Translations under genes and position numbers: made by a program
Notes under the pieces: model-generated
Told to the model about the DNA's origin: nothing
Seen by the model: the letters and a program-made list of their open reading frames with translations, nothing else
Databases searched by the model: none
Part shown: in pieces, positions 35,668 to 43,997 of the stretch
Layout: every line of letters begins with the position of its first letter
How positions within the stretch are numbered: the stretch's first letter is position 1
From: CAIWHR01 sp035541655
Lineage (GTDB): Bacteria; Pseudomonadota; Gammaproteobacteria; Burkholderiales; Casimicrobiaceae
DNA length: 57,005 nt
Direction: 5' to 3'
Assembly: GCA_035541655.1 (NCBI GenBank)
Contig: DATKMY010000103.1
Location: 1-57,005 of the forward strand

Positions 35668-36807
35668 TCAGAGCGTGAGATCGTAGACGCGCATTCCGGG
35701 CGCGGAATCCGCCGGCTGCAGCAGGTCGAATTTGGCAACAGCCTGGCGCACGTCTTCGAGTCCCGCCTCCCACAGTTGGTTCACCGTGGTGCGCGAGAAC
35801 TCGTAGTCCTTCGACTGCGCCGAGTACTGGAGGCGCCGGTTGATGAGATGCGCGATCGTGATGTCGCCCTGATCGCAAAGGCGGTAGAGCTCGCGTCCGT
35901 CCGGAGAGTTTTTCAGATCGGGGGGCAGCTGTTCGAGCAGGCGGCCGAGGACGTCGTGCAGGTCGTTCAGCTCCTTGACGCGTTTCGTGTTGAACCGCGT
36001 CTTGCTCGAGTACTGGATGTCCTTCGCCCGCTCGAGAACCTCGTTCAGGTTCGTCGGCAGCTCGCCTTTCGCGCTGAAGAGATCGACCTGGATGATCAGC
36101 GCGTTCAACCGGGGCGAATCGTCGAGCACGTACCACAGCGGCGAGTTGGAGACGATCCCGCCGTCCCAGTACTCTTCGCCCTCGATCGTGACCGGCGGAA
36201 AGCCGGGCGGCAGCGCGCCGCTTGCACGGATGTGCTCGGTGGTGACGCTGCGGTGCCGGTTGTCGAAGTAGACCGAGTCTCCGGTGCGCACCTTCGTGGC
36301 GCCCACCGAGAGCCGCATCGAATGATTGTTGATCAGCCGAAAATCCACGAGCTCTTCGAGGGTGCGCCTGAGCGGCTCGGTGTCGTAGAAACTCAGCGCC
36401 TCCGGCGTGCCGTCGGCCGCGAAGTACGGCGGGGGGACGCGCGGGGTGAAGAATCCGTTGATGCCGAAGGCGACCGCGCCGAACGCGCTGATGCGGTTGA
36501 AGGTGAGGCGCAGCGGATCGAGCATCGGTGGCAGCACGACGGGCGCTGCCGAGGAGACGCGATCCCAGAACGCGCGCAGCCGCTCGACGCGCCGCCCGGG
36601 CGGATTGCCGGCGATCAGCGCCGCGTTGATCGCGCCGATCGACACACCCGTGACCCAATCGGGAACGATCCCCGCCTCGGCGAGGCCTTCGTACGCGCCT
36701 GCCTGATACGCGCCGAGCGCGCCGCCGCCCTGGAGCACGAGTACCGTGTGTTCGTGGCGACGACGCCGCCGGGGCGGCTCGGCCCCTTTGGCTGGGTTTG
36801 CGGCCAT
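35668..36807 (-). CDS. Patatin-like phospholipase
   Basis: A 379-aa protein with the oxyanion loop GGGALG (27-32), nucleophile Ser56 in GVSIG (54-58) and the Asp of WDGG near residue 222, so the Ser-Asp dyad is complete. The C-terminal part matches the DUF3734 extension found in this patatin subfamily. It is a predicted lipid acyl-hydrolase. It is first in the patatin-adc-3HB dehydrogenase order, a gene set I recall from Burkholderiales and tied there to PHB metabolism. Confidence 0.88.
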   Translation of the reverse strand: MAANPAKGAEPPRRRRRHEHTVLVLQGGGALGAYQAGAYEGLAEAGIVPDWVTGVSIGAINAALIAGNPPGRRVERLRAFWDRVSSAAPVVLPPMLDPLRLTFNRISAFGAVAFGINGFFTPRVPPPYFAADGTPEALSFYDTEPLRRTLEELVDFRLINNHSMRLSVGATKVRTGDSVYFDNRHRSVTTEHIRASGALPPGFPPVTIEGEEYWDGGIVSNSPLWYVLDDSPRLNALIIQVDLFSAKGELPTNLNEVLERAKDIQYSSKTRFNTKRVKELNDLHDVLGRLLEQLPPDLKNSPDGRELYRLCDQGDITIAHLINRRLQYSAQSKDYEFSRTTVNQLWEAGLEDVRQAVAKFDLLQPADSAPGMRVYDLTL

Positions 36808-36883
36808 CGTTGAGTTGCGCGGGAACAGGGTGCCGGTGCCTCGAGCATGTGGCGGCGAAAAGCCCCCGCTTCACGCCGGGGCG

Positions 36884-36889
36884 ATTGTA
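36884..36889 (-). promoter_or_regulatory. Candidate -10 box for the patatin-adc operon
   Basis: Read on the minus strand, TACAAT stands out in GC-rich sequence 76 bp upstream of the patatin ATG. No -35 consensus is visible 17 bp further up. Confidence 0.3.
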
Positions 36890-36990
36890 CCAAGCTTGGA
36901 CAGCGCCGGACGGCGCGGGTGCGCACTCGCCGCGGGCCCCGCGCGCCGGCGCACCGAGCCCGTGCGCCTACGATGGCGATGCCTGTGCCG

Positions 36991-38160
36991 CTAGGCGGTG
37001 ATCGAAGCGATCGTCACCCGGGCACTCTCGTTCTTCTCGAAGATCTGCGCTTCGGCGTTTTTGCGGTCCGTGATGTCCGCAAGCGAGCCTGCCATCCGCT
37101 CCGGCTTGCCTGCCGGACCGAGCAGCGCGCACCCGCGCGTGCGGAACCAGCGGTACGCGCCATCCTGGACGCGGATCCGGAACTCGACGTCGAACGCTTC
37201 GCCGCGCCGCAGGTGCTGGCGCAGGCGTTCCGCCGTCGACCTGCGGTCGTGCGGATGAATCTTCCACAGGAACGACCCCGCGCTCTCGCGCAGCGTGCCC
37301 GGTTGGTAGCCGAGCAGCTGCTCGAAGCGCGGCGAGAAATGGAGCTCCGGGCGGCCGAGCTCCCAGTCCCAGAATCCGTCGTTGCTGGCGACGAGCGCGT
37401 ACTCGAGCCGCTCCTCGCTCGTGCGCAGCTGGCCTTCGAGATCTGCGCCTTGCCGGACCAGGCCGCGCGTGCGCAGCACGACGATCAGCACGAGCGCGAC
37501 GGCCACGGCGACGATTCCGTACGACAGCAGCGTCGTCGTTTGTCGCGACGCGTCTTCGAGCGTCGCCGAGAACGCTTCCTCCCAAGGGGTGAGCTGACGA
37601 TCGATCGCCCGCACGCGGTTGGCGAGCGCCTCCAGCTCCCCAGGCGGCGTCCTGCCCGTCGCGATTGCGTCATGCAGCGCCTCGGCGGTCGACTCGAGCT
37701 CGGCGATCTGCGCATCGGCTCGGGTCCAGATCGTGATCGCCGTCGCCATGAAGCCGACGTTTCGGAACCGCCGGAAGAGGTCGATCATGCTCTCGATATC
37801 GGCCGGATGACTGCGTGCATCGCGGAATCCGGCACGAACGGCGTCGAGGTCCGGCTCGGCCTTGTCGAGCTCGGTGCGCGCCGTCCGCATGCCTGCGATC
37901 ACTGCCATCTCGCTGAGATAGCGCTGGTAGGCGTCCTCGCTGCGGGTGATCGCGTACTCCTCGAGGTTGCCGACCGCAGTCTTCTGCGCCTTCGACCAAA
38001 GGCTCTCCGCACTGACGAACGCCCGCAGCCCCGACATCACGTCCAGGCTCACGTGACTCAGCAGCAGGAGCAGCCCAACCGTCGCGAGGAACGGCCAGAT
38101 GATGAGCAGCCACCGCCGCGGGTTGCCGGCCGTCCCTGCGGACGACGGTCTCGATTTCAT
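36991..38160 (-). CDS. Membrane PAS sensor protein without output domain
   Basis: A 389-aa protein. It has a membrane segment (about 17-37), a roughly 170-residue periplasmic helical domain, a second membrane segment (about 203-223), a PAS domain (about 245-370) with the PAS_3/PAC pattern ending DITDRKNAEAQIFEKNE, and then only ARVTIASITA before TAG. In related proteins this helix leads to another PAS or a GGDEF/kinase domain. None follows here, so it looks truncated. ATG 38160 is chosen: AAGGAG lies 9 nt upstream. Confidence 0.8.
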   Translation of the reverse strand: MKSRPSSAGTAGNPRRWLLIIWPFLATVGLLLLLSHVSLDVMSGLRAFVSAESLWSKAQKTAVGNLEEYAITRSEDAYQRYLSEMAVIAGMRTARTELDKAEPDLDAVRAGFRDARSHPADIESMIDLFRRFRNVGFMATAITIWTRADAQIAELESTAEALHDAIATGRTPPGELEALANRVRAIDRQLTPWEEAFSATLEDASRQTTTLLSYGIVAVAVALVLIVVLRTRGLVRQGADLEGQLRTSEERLEYALVASNDGFWDWELGRPELHFSPRFEQLLGYQPGTLRESAGSFLWKIHPHDRRSTAERLRQHLRRGEAFDVEFRIRVQDGAYRWFRTRGCALLGPAGKPERMAGSLADITDRKNAEAQIFEKNESARVTIASITA

Positions 38161-38562
38161 TGCAGGCATCTCCTTCGGCGAGCGGACCCCGTGGGACGCT
38201 CGTCCAGAGGTGTTCTCTCGCGGAAGCAAACCGTGCGCCAGGGGCGGAGACTGCGCGGCTCGGGCGCGCAACCCGGGCCTCGCCCGACCGTTCGTGGGTG
38301 CACAGATCGCCGGCGACCGACGAACGGGCGTCGCTGGGTACCTGTTTACGGCAGGACAGCGCGACCGATGCCGCCGGGATCCGGACGTGCGCTTGCGCGA
38401 CCGATCGGGTCGGTCGGATTGCCCGCTCGGCCGTGCGATCCCGCGTCACCCCGGGGTGACGCGGCGCGGCGTTTCGGTGCATCGCGATCGGGTACGCCAA
38501 CGCGATCGCGCCCCGGTCCCCGCAAGACGCCCGTGGCCCGATGGGAGCGCGCGAGCTTCGGG
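38161..38562. other. 402-bp intergenic region upstream of the PAS sensor
   Basis: This lies between the last ABC permease gene and the PAS sensor gene, both on the minus strand. It contains a 24-bp perfect palindrome at 38441-38464 and otherwise GC-rich sequence with no convincing gene; open frames here are Arg/Ala-rich and family-less. I see no clear -10/-35 pair. Confidence 0.45.
38441..38464. repeat. 24-bp perfect palindrome
   Basis: CCGCGTCACCCC (38441-38452) is directly followed by its reverse complement GGGGTGACGCGG (38453-38464). It lies 98 bp past the end of the DppC-like permease gene and about 280 bp ahead of the PAS sensor start. It could be a GC hairpin terminator for the ABC operon or an operator. 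Confidence 0.55.
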
Positions 38563-39447
38563 CTAGACGTGGCGCGGGTCCAGCGCGTCGCGCAGGCCGT
38601 CACCCACGAGGTTGAACGACAGCACGAGCACGAAGATCCACAAGCCCGGCCAGATCGCCATCCACGGCGCGTTGTCGATGTAATTCTTCGCCGTGTTGAG
38701 CATGCTGCCCCAGCTCGGAGCCGGGGGCTGCTGACCCAGCCCGAGAAACGACAGGCTCGCTTCCGCGATCACTGCGGCGGCGATCGCCAGCGTTCCCTGG
38801 ACGACCAGCGCAGGAACGACGTTCGGCAGCACGTGAGCGAGCGCGACACGCCACGGCGGGTTGCCGATCGCGCGTGCGGCGAGGACGAACTCCTCGGCCT
38901 TGATCGCGAGCGTCTGGCCGCGGGTGAGACGGATGAACACGGGCGTGGCCGATACGCCGATCGCGACCATCGCGTTGGTGAGGCTCGGCCCGAGAAACGC
39001 GGCGAGCGCGATCGCGAGAATGAGAAACGGGCACGCCAGAACGGCATCGGTCAGGCGCGAGATCAGCACGTCGACCTTGCCTCCCGCGTAACCGGCGAGG
39101 AGTCCGATCGGCACGCCGATCGTGAGCGAGATGAGCACCGACACGACGCCCGCGAGCAGCGACGCGCGCGCGCCCCAGATGACGCGTGAGAGCACATCGC
39201 GGCCGATCTCGTCGGTGCCGAACCAATGCGCTGCGCTGGGCGCCTTGCGCACGGCCGTCCAGCTCGTCGCGAGCGGATCGTACGGCGAGACGAGCGGCGC
39301 CAGGAGCGCGAGCGCGACGAAGGAGACGATCATGACGAGGCCCGCAGCCGCGGCTGGGCGTCGCAGCAGTCGCCGCAGGGGGTGGGACCGTGGACCGCTG
39401 CGCGCCGCCGGCGGCGCGACACCCAGCGCATCGGCGATCGCGGCCAT
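38563..39447 (-). CDS. Peptide-type ABC permease, DppC-like
   Basis: A 294-aa inner-membrane permease with about six membrane segments, the SPYDP and WFGTDEIGRDVLSR motifs of DppC/OppC, and the EAA loop ARAIGNPPWRVALAHVL. ATG 39447 overlaps the stop codon of the DppB-like gene (TGATG), a coupled arrangement; the open frame is longer but enters the neighbouring gene. No ATPase gene follows; the next gene is a PAS sensor. Confidence 0.9.
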   Translation of the reverse strand: MAAIADALGVAPPAARSGPRSHPLRRLLRRPAAAAGLVMIVSFVALALLAPLVSPYDPLATSWTAVRKAPSAAHWFGTDEIGRDVLSRVIWGARASLLAGVVSVLISLTIGVPIGLLAGYAGGKVDVLISRLTDAVLACPFLILAIALAAFLGPSLTNAMVAIGVSATPVFIRLTRGQTLAIKAEEFVLAARAIGNPPWRVALAHVLPNVVPALVVQGTLAIAAAVIAEASLSFLGLGQQPPAPSWGSMLNTAKNYIDNAPWMAIWPGLWIFVLVLSFNLVGDGLRDALDPRHV

Positions 39448-40391
39448 CAGTGGAATCGGATCTGCGGATTGACGATCACGTACGCGATGTCGGCGATCAA
39501 GTTGAGCGTGATATAGGCGGTCGCGGTGAACAACACCACCCCCTGCACGACCGCATAGTCGCGGTTGAACACCGCGTCGACGATCAGCTTGCCGAAGCCG
39601 GGGATGGTGAAGACCTGCTCGGTCAGCACTGCGCCCGAAAGGAGCGTGCCGAGCTCGAGCGCGCCCAGCGTGATGACGGGGATCAGCGCATTGCGCAGCG
39701 CGTGCTTGAGGATCACGCCGCGCTCGGGCAGGCCTTTGGCGCGCGCGGTGCGCACGTAGTCGGAGGAGAGCACCTGCAGCATCGCGCTGCGCGTGTGGCG
39801 CATCAGCACCGCGGCGATCGCGTTTCCCAGCACGAACGCCGGCATGACGAGCGCGGCGAGGTTCGCCTTCAGGTTCTCGAGCGGGCTGACGAAGCCTGAA
39901 GCAGGCAACCAGCCGAGCGTCACCGAGAAGAGCAGGATCAGCATGATGCCGAGCCAGAAATTGGGCGTCGACAGACCCCAGAGCGCGACGACGTTCGCCG
40001 CATAGTCCCAGGCGGTGTCGCGCCGGACCGCGGACACGATACCCGCCGGTATCCCGATCGCGAGCGCGATCAGCATAGCGAGGAACGCGAGCTCGAGCGT
40101 CACCGGAAGCTTCTCGAGAATCAGCGACAACACGGGTTTCTGCAGCCGCAGCGATTCGCCGAGATCGCCGTGCGCGACGCCGTCGATCCAGTACAAGTAG
40201 CGGGCCGGCAACGGCTCGTCGAGGTGGAGTTTCTTGTGCAGGTAGGCGACGACGTTCGGGTCGCGCTCTTCGCCCGCCAACACGACCGCCGGATCGCCGG
40301 GGAGCAGCTGCTGCAGCCCGAAGATCAGCATCGAGACGAAGACGAGCGTCGGGACGATCTGCGCGACGCGGCGGACCACGTAGGCGAACAT
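39447..40391 (-). CDS. Peptide-type ABC permease, DppB-like
   Basis: A 314-aa permease beginning MFAYVVRRVAQIVPTLVFVS, the DppB/OppB N-terminus, with about six membrane segments and the EAA loop ARAKGLPERGVILKHAL. It pairs with the DppC-like permease, overlapping it by the TGATG junction. The binding-protein gene ends 150 bp upstream, with a strong hairpin between them. Confidence 0.9.
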   Translation of the reverse strand: MFAYVVRRVAQIVPTLVFVSMLIFGLQQLLPGDPAVVLAGEERDPNVVAYLHKKLHLDEPLPARYLYWIDGVAHGDLGESLRLQKPVLSLILEKLPVTLELAFLAMLIALAIGIPAGIVSAVRRDTAWDYAANVVALWGLSTPNFWLGIMLILLFSVTLGWLPASGFVSPLENLKANLAALVMPAFVLGNAIAAVLMRHTRSAMLQVLSSDYVRTARAKGLPERGVILKHALRNALIPVITLGALELGTLLSGAVLTEQVFTIPGFGKLIVDAVFNRDYAVVQGVVLFTATAYITLNLIADIAYVIVNPQIRFH

Positions 40392-40425
40392 GGCGCTTCG
40401 TCCGGTGCCTAATGCCTGGCGGGGC

Positions 40426-40475
40426 GCCGGCGCCTCGCGGGCTCATTGTGAGGCATGCGCCCGCGAGGCGCCGGC
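40426..40475. repeat. 17-bp perfect inverted repeat between binding-protein and permease genes
   Basis: Arms at 40426-40442 (GCCGGCGCCTCGCGGGC) and 40459-40475 (its exact reverse complement) enclose a 16-nt loop. The stem lies in the 150-bp gap after the binding-protein stop and before the DppB-like start. There is no T run. It likely stabilises the upstream mRNA or partly terminates, giving more binding protein than permease. Confidence 0.75.
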
Positions 40476-40541
40476 ACATCGCCCGAAGCGTGGTTCCGCG
40501 GCGCCCTCGCCAGTGCTGCACATTGCCCCACGCCCGCGCGA

Positions 40542-42062
40542 TCAGTTGAACTTCAGTCCCTGCACGCGAACCAGGCCGTCGGGAACGGTGCGCAACCCGG
40601 ACAGCTTGTTCGTGTACGCCCAGATCCAGTTGCGGTGATAGAGGTAGACGATGGGCCGGTCGGCGAGTGCGATTGCCGCGAGCTGCTCGAAGAGCTTGCG
40701 GCGCTCGGCGGGATCGCGCGTCGTCCGCGATTTGTTTAGGATCTCGTCGACCTCGGGCTTGCAGTAACCGGCGTAGTTGAGCGGTTGCTTGCAGGCGTCG
40801 AAGCTGTAGATGTTACCGTCGGGATCGGCGCGCCCGCTCCACGCGAGGACGTAGGCGTCGTACTGGCCTTTGTCCGCCAGGTCGAGCGAGGTCGCAAATT
40901 CGGTCGACTGGATCTTCACGTCGAAGCCGGCCTCCTTGACCATCGCCTGGATGACCTGGGCGACCTTCTGCGCGTCGGAAGTGGTCGGCGTCATCAGCGT
41001 GAAGCTCGGATTCGGCACGCCCGCTTCCTTGAGCAACGCCTTCGCCCTGGCGACGTCGCGCCTGGGCACCGGCACGTTCTTCGCGTAGAACGCGTTGTTC
41101 GGCGCGACCCACTGGTTGCCGACGGTGCCTTCTCCATCCATCACGACCTGGACGATGCCGTCGCGATCGAGCGCGAGCTCGAAGGCTTCGCGCACACGCT
41201 GATCCTTGCCGAGCGGGTTCTTCTGCGCGAGGTCGCTCTTGCCGACGTTGATCGTGATGCCCTGGTAGCCGATCTCGGTGATCGTCGAGATCTTGAACCG
41301 TGCGTCGTTCTTGAGCGCCGGGACGTCGGAGGTCGCCATTCGCTCGATGAAGTCGAGCTGGCCGGATTTGAGGTTGGCGAGGCGGACCGTCGAGTCGACG
41401 ATCGGCAGATAGACGATCCGCTCGACGTGGATCTCGCCCTTGTTCCAGTAGTTCGGGTAACGCTCGACGACGATCCTGTCCTGCGCGATGCGCTCGACGA
41501 AGCGGAACGGCCCCGAGCAGACGGGCTTCGCGCCGAACTTGTCGCCCTCCGCCTGTGCGGCCTTCGGCGAGACCATCATCCCGGCGCGGTCGGCGAGCTG
41601 GGCGAGCAGCGGCGCGAAGGGCGCCGACAGGTTGAGCCGCACCGTCATCGGATCGACGACGTCCACGCTCGCGACCGGCGCGAGCTCGCCGCGCCGGTTC
41701 GATCCCGGCATGTTCTTGTGGCGCTCGATGTTGTACTTGACGGCGGCGGCATCGAGCTTCTCGCCGTCGTGGAACGTGACGCCCGGACGGATCTTCAGCG
41801 TGAGCGCCTTGCTGTCGGGCGACCAGTCGTACGACGTCGCGAGCTGCGGAACGATGTTCAGCTTCTCGTCGATGTCGAACAGCTTGTCGCAGAGCGAAGC
41901 GAACACGATGCGGCCGACGAACGTGCGCGCGAGCGTGGGATCGAGTACGTCCGGGTCTTCGGCGAGGCCGACCCGCAGCGTCTGCGCCTGCGCGCCGAGC
42001 GCTAGGCCCGCGCCGAGCGCAAGCGCTGCCGCTCTCCGAGCGATCGAACGAACTGTGCGCAT
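40542..42062 (-). CDS. Peptide-type ABC substrate-binding protein (DppA-like)
   Basis: A 506-aa periplasmic SBP_bac_5 protein with a signal peptide (about 1-26, ending GAQAQ) and mature TLRVGLAEDPDVLDPTLAR, then VTFHDGEKLDAAAVKYNIER and CSGPFRFVER family segments. It is predicted to bind peptides, opines or similar ligands for the permeases downstream. ATG 42062 follows GGAGGAG; a slightly longer TTG start is less likely. The adjacent DUF1028 and hydrolase genes suggest a peptide or amide substrate. Confidence 0.9.
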   Translation of the reverse strand: MRTVRSIARRAAALALGAGLALGAQAQTLRVGLAEDPDVLDPTLARTFVGRIVFASLCDKLFDIDEKLNIVPQLATSYDWSPDSKALTLKIRPGVTFHDGEKLDAAAVKYNIERHKNMPGSNRRGELAPVASVDVVDPMTVRLNLSAPFAPLLAQLADRAGMMVSPKAAQAEGDKFGAKPVCSGPFRFVERIAQDRIVVERYPNYWNKGEIHVERIVYLPIVDSTVRLANLKSGQLDFIERMATSDVPALKNDARFKISTITEIGYQGITINVGKSDLAQKNPLGKDQRVREAFELALDRDGIVQVVMDGEGTVGNQWVAPNNAFYAKNVPVPRRDVARAKALLKEAGVPNPSFTLMTPTTSDAQKVAQVIQAMVKEAGFDVKIQSTEFATSLDLADKGQYDAYVLAWSGRADPDGNIYSFDACKQPLNYAGYCKPEVDEILNKSRTTRDPAERRKLFEQLAAIALADRPIVYLYHRNWIWAYTNKLSGLRTVPDGLVRVQGLKFN

Positions 42063-42146
42063 CCTGTGCTCCTCCAATCCTGTGTCGTGCCTCTGCGCCA
42101 GCGATCTCGCGACGAGCGAAAATCAGCATAGCACGCGACCTCGCTG

Positions 42147-42872
42147 TCAGCCGGTCTCGGATCGCCCCCTGCGCGATGCCTGGAAGCGCGCGATTTCCGC
42201 TTCGATCATGGCGCGGTCGGTGATCCCCTGCGGGTTGCGCGCGGAAGGCAGGCAAGCGACGAAGGGCTGGAAGCGCTCGAGGCTGACCTCGTATAAGCGG
42301 CGCAACTCCCCAAGCGGCTCCGCGTGATCGTCGACCCGGAGGTCGAGAGCTGGATAGGCCTCCGTCGTATACACGACGAGTGCCGCGGCCTGCTTGCCGC
42401 GCTTGTCGCCGCCCGCGGCCTCGCCGGCTTCCATCGCGGCGATGAGGCGCTCCGCGAACGGCAAAGCGCCATTCCGGTCGTATGCCGCCGCCGTGTCCTG
42501 GAGCACCTGCGCACCCGCGAGCATGTTCCCCGCAACCGAGTAGCCGTCACCCGCGCGATGGCCGCACCAGTCGATGCACGCCGCGCCGGTGTGCGCGGCG
42601 ATGCGGCCCGCGCGGTCGATCAGGTGCAGTTGCCGGTGCTCGCGCCCGCCGTCCGCCCGGGTCAACAGGCGAACGATGTCCTCCGGAGCCTCGTTCCGCG
42701 CCATCGCCTCGAGCGCCGCCGGCGCGTAGAGCGGATTGACGAGCGCCTGTGTCGACAGCGCTCCGATTCCGCTCGCCGCGTGCGGGCAGAGCGCGCCCAC
42801 CGCGAAGAACCGGCTCGCCACAGCGACGCCGAGCGCGCCGGAGTCGTCGCGCGCGACGAGCGACCAGGTCAT
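42147..42872 (-). CDS. DUF1028 family protein
   Basis: A 241-aa protein beginning MTWSLVARD and carrying FGVAVASRFFAVGALCPHA-like, STQALVNPLYA, AGNMLAGAQVL and DLRVDDHAEPLGELRRL segments typical of DUF1028, a family related in fold to Ntn-hydrolases and often found near peptide transporters and peptidases. The activity is unproven. It is followed upstream on the strand by an alpha/beta hydrolase gene and downstream by the ABC binding protein. Confidence 0.88.
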   Translation of the reverse strand: MTWSLVARDDSGALGVAVASRFFAVGALCPHAASGIGALSTQALVNPLYAPAALEAMARNEAPEDIVRLLTRADGGREHRQLHLIDRAGRIAAHTGAACIDWCGHRAGDGYSVAGNMLAGAQVLQDTAAAYDRNGALPFAERLIAAMEAGEAAGGDKRGKQAAALVVYTTEAYPALDLRVDDHAEPLGELRRLYEVSLERFQPFVACLPSARNPQGITDRAMIEAEIARFQASRRGRSETG

Positions 42873-42879
42873 TGGACTA

Positions 42880-42932
42880 CCTCCGCGCTTCGCGCTTCGG
42901 GGCAGTTCGCGCTTGGGAGCGGCCCTGCGCGC
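42880..42932. repeat. 53-bp direct repeat, copy 1
   Basis: Identical over all 53 bp to 42946-42998, offset 66 bp, with a 13-bp spacer. Inside, GCGCTTCGCGCTTCG is itself a small tandem. It lies 7 bp after the DUF1028 start codon position (that gene's upstream side) and is not coding. Confidence 0.85.
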
Positions 42933-42945
42933 GCCAAAGGACGAC

Positions 42946-42998
42946 CCTCCGCGCTTCGCGCTTCGGGGCAGTTCGCGCTTGGGAGCGGCCCTGCGCGC
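42946..42998. repeat. 53-bp direct repeat, copy 2
   Basis: The second identical copy ends exactly at the base before the hydrolase gene's stop codon (42999-43001), so the hydrolase terminates right at the repeat boundary. The pair fills almost the whole gap between the two genes. Confidence 0.85.
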
Positions 42999-43955
42999 TC
43001 ACGCGCCGGCCTCGCGTTGTCCGACGTACACCGGGGCCGGCCGCGCGAAGAACGCGTGCAGGATGTCGTAGACCATCAGGTAGTTCTTTTGCTGAAAGCT
43101 CGCGTGCGAGATGCCTGCGAGCACCGAGAACTGCTTGTCGGGATGCGGCAGCCGCTTGAAGAACTCCACCAGATCGTCGAACCCCGCGATGCCGTCGTAC
43201 TGGCCGCGCAGGACGAGCGTCGGCATCGTGAGGCGCGAAGGATCGTTGATCGGCAGCTTCGAGCACATGTCGACATACGTGCCGTTCGGCATCGAGTCGT
43301 CGAGCGCGAGGATCGCGTCGGCGAAGGCGTCGACAACCCGCTTGTCGGCGCAGTCCGGGTGGTCGCGCGCGAAGATCGAATGGACGAACGCGCGGTCGAT
43401 GGGCCGGCGCTTGGTCGCGAGGAACTGGGGCAGCTTCTTCCGCCGCTCGACGAGCGTCGGCGCTCCGTCGCCGGTCCAGACGTAGGCGTCGAGCGCGAGC
43501 CGGGCCACACGCTCGGGATAGCGCTCGGCGAAGAGCGCGGCACGGAGCGCCCCCGACGAAATTCCGTAAGCCATGAACGCGCGCACGCCGCGCTCCTTCA
43601 TGATGTACCCCGTCGCCGCAGCGAGATCATCGGCGCCGTTGGCGATGTCGCAATAGATGTCTCGCTTCTTGTCGGAGCGTCCGTAGCCCTCCATGTCGAC
43701 GCACCAGCAGACGAAGCCGTGCCGCGCGAACCAGTCCATGGCGGAGGAATCGCGGCGCCCCGGAACGGTGAGGTCGAACGTTGGCTGCGAGGCCATCGAC
43801 GAGCCGTGGACGAAGAGGATCGCCGGCTTCCCTTCGGGTGAATCCACGAACTTCTCCCAGAGGAAGAGCCGCACGCTCTCATCCGCGGTGGCCTTCGTCG
43901 TCCAATGCTCGATGCCGGTAACGGCGGCATCGGCGATCACTGCGCGGTCGTTCAT
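42999..43955 (-). CDS. Alpha/beta-fold hydrolase
   Basis: A 318-aa enzyme with HGSSM oxyanion region near 53, the GISSG nucleophile elbow (Ser near 132), a late Asp in LRGQYDGIAGFDD and the catalytic His in GISHASFQ. The overall pattern is of soluble esterases or amidases. The substrate is unknown, though its neighbours suggest acting on a peptide- or amide-like compound. ATG 43955 has GGGAG upstream. Confidence 0.85.
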   Translation of the reverse strand: MNDRAVIADAAVTGIEHWTTKATADESVRLFLWEKFVDSPEGKPAILFVHGSSMASQPTFDLTVPGRRDSSAMDWFARHGFVCWCVDMEGYGRSDKKRDIYCDIANGADDLAAATGYIMKERGVRAFMAYGISSGALRAALFAERYPERVARLALDAYVWTGDGAPTLVERRKKLPQFLATKRRPIDRAFVHSIFARDHPDCADKRVVDAFADAILALDDSMPNGTYVDMCSKLPINDPSRLTMPTLVLRGQYDGIAGFDDLVEFFKRLPHPDKQFSVLAGISHASFQQKNYLMVYDILHAFFARPAPVYVGQREAGA

Positions 43956-43997
43956 CGATCGTGGCTCCCGTCGCATTGCATTCCTACGGCGCTTCGC

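Noticed and set aside
36808..36990. Missing output domain of the PAS sensor hidden by a frameshift
   Set aside because: I read the region past the stop codon in all three minus-strand frames and saw no PAS, GGDEF or kinase sequence before the patatin gene.
42880..42998. CRISPR-like array
   Set aside because: Only two copies, 53-bp unit with a 13-bp spacer and no cas genes; a plain duplication.
42877..42998. Coding sequence through the 53-bp repeats (Arg-rich peptide repeats in several frames)
   Set aside because: No start, no family; the hydrolase ends at the repeat edge with a normal C-terminus.
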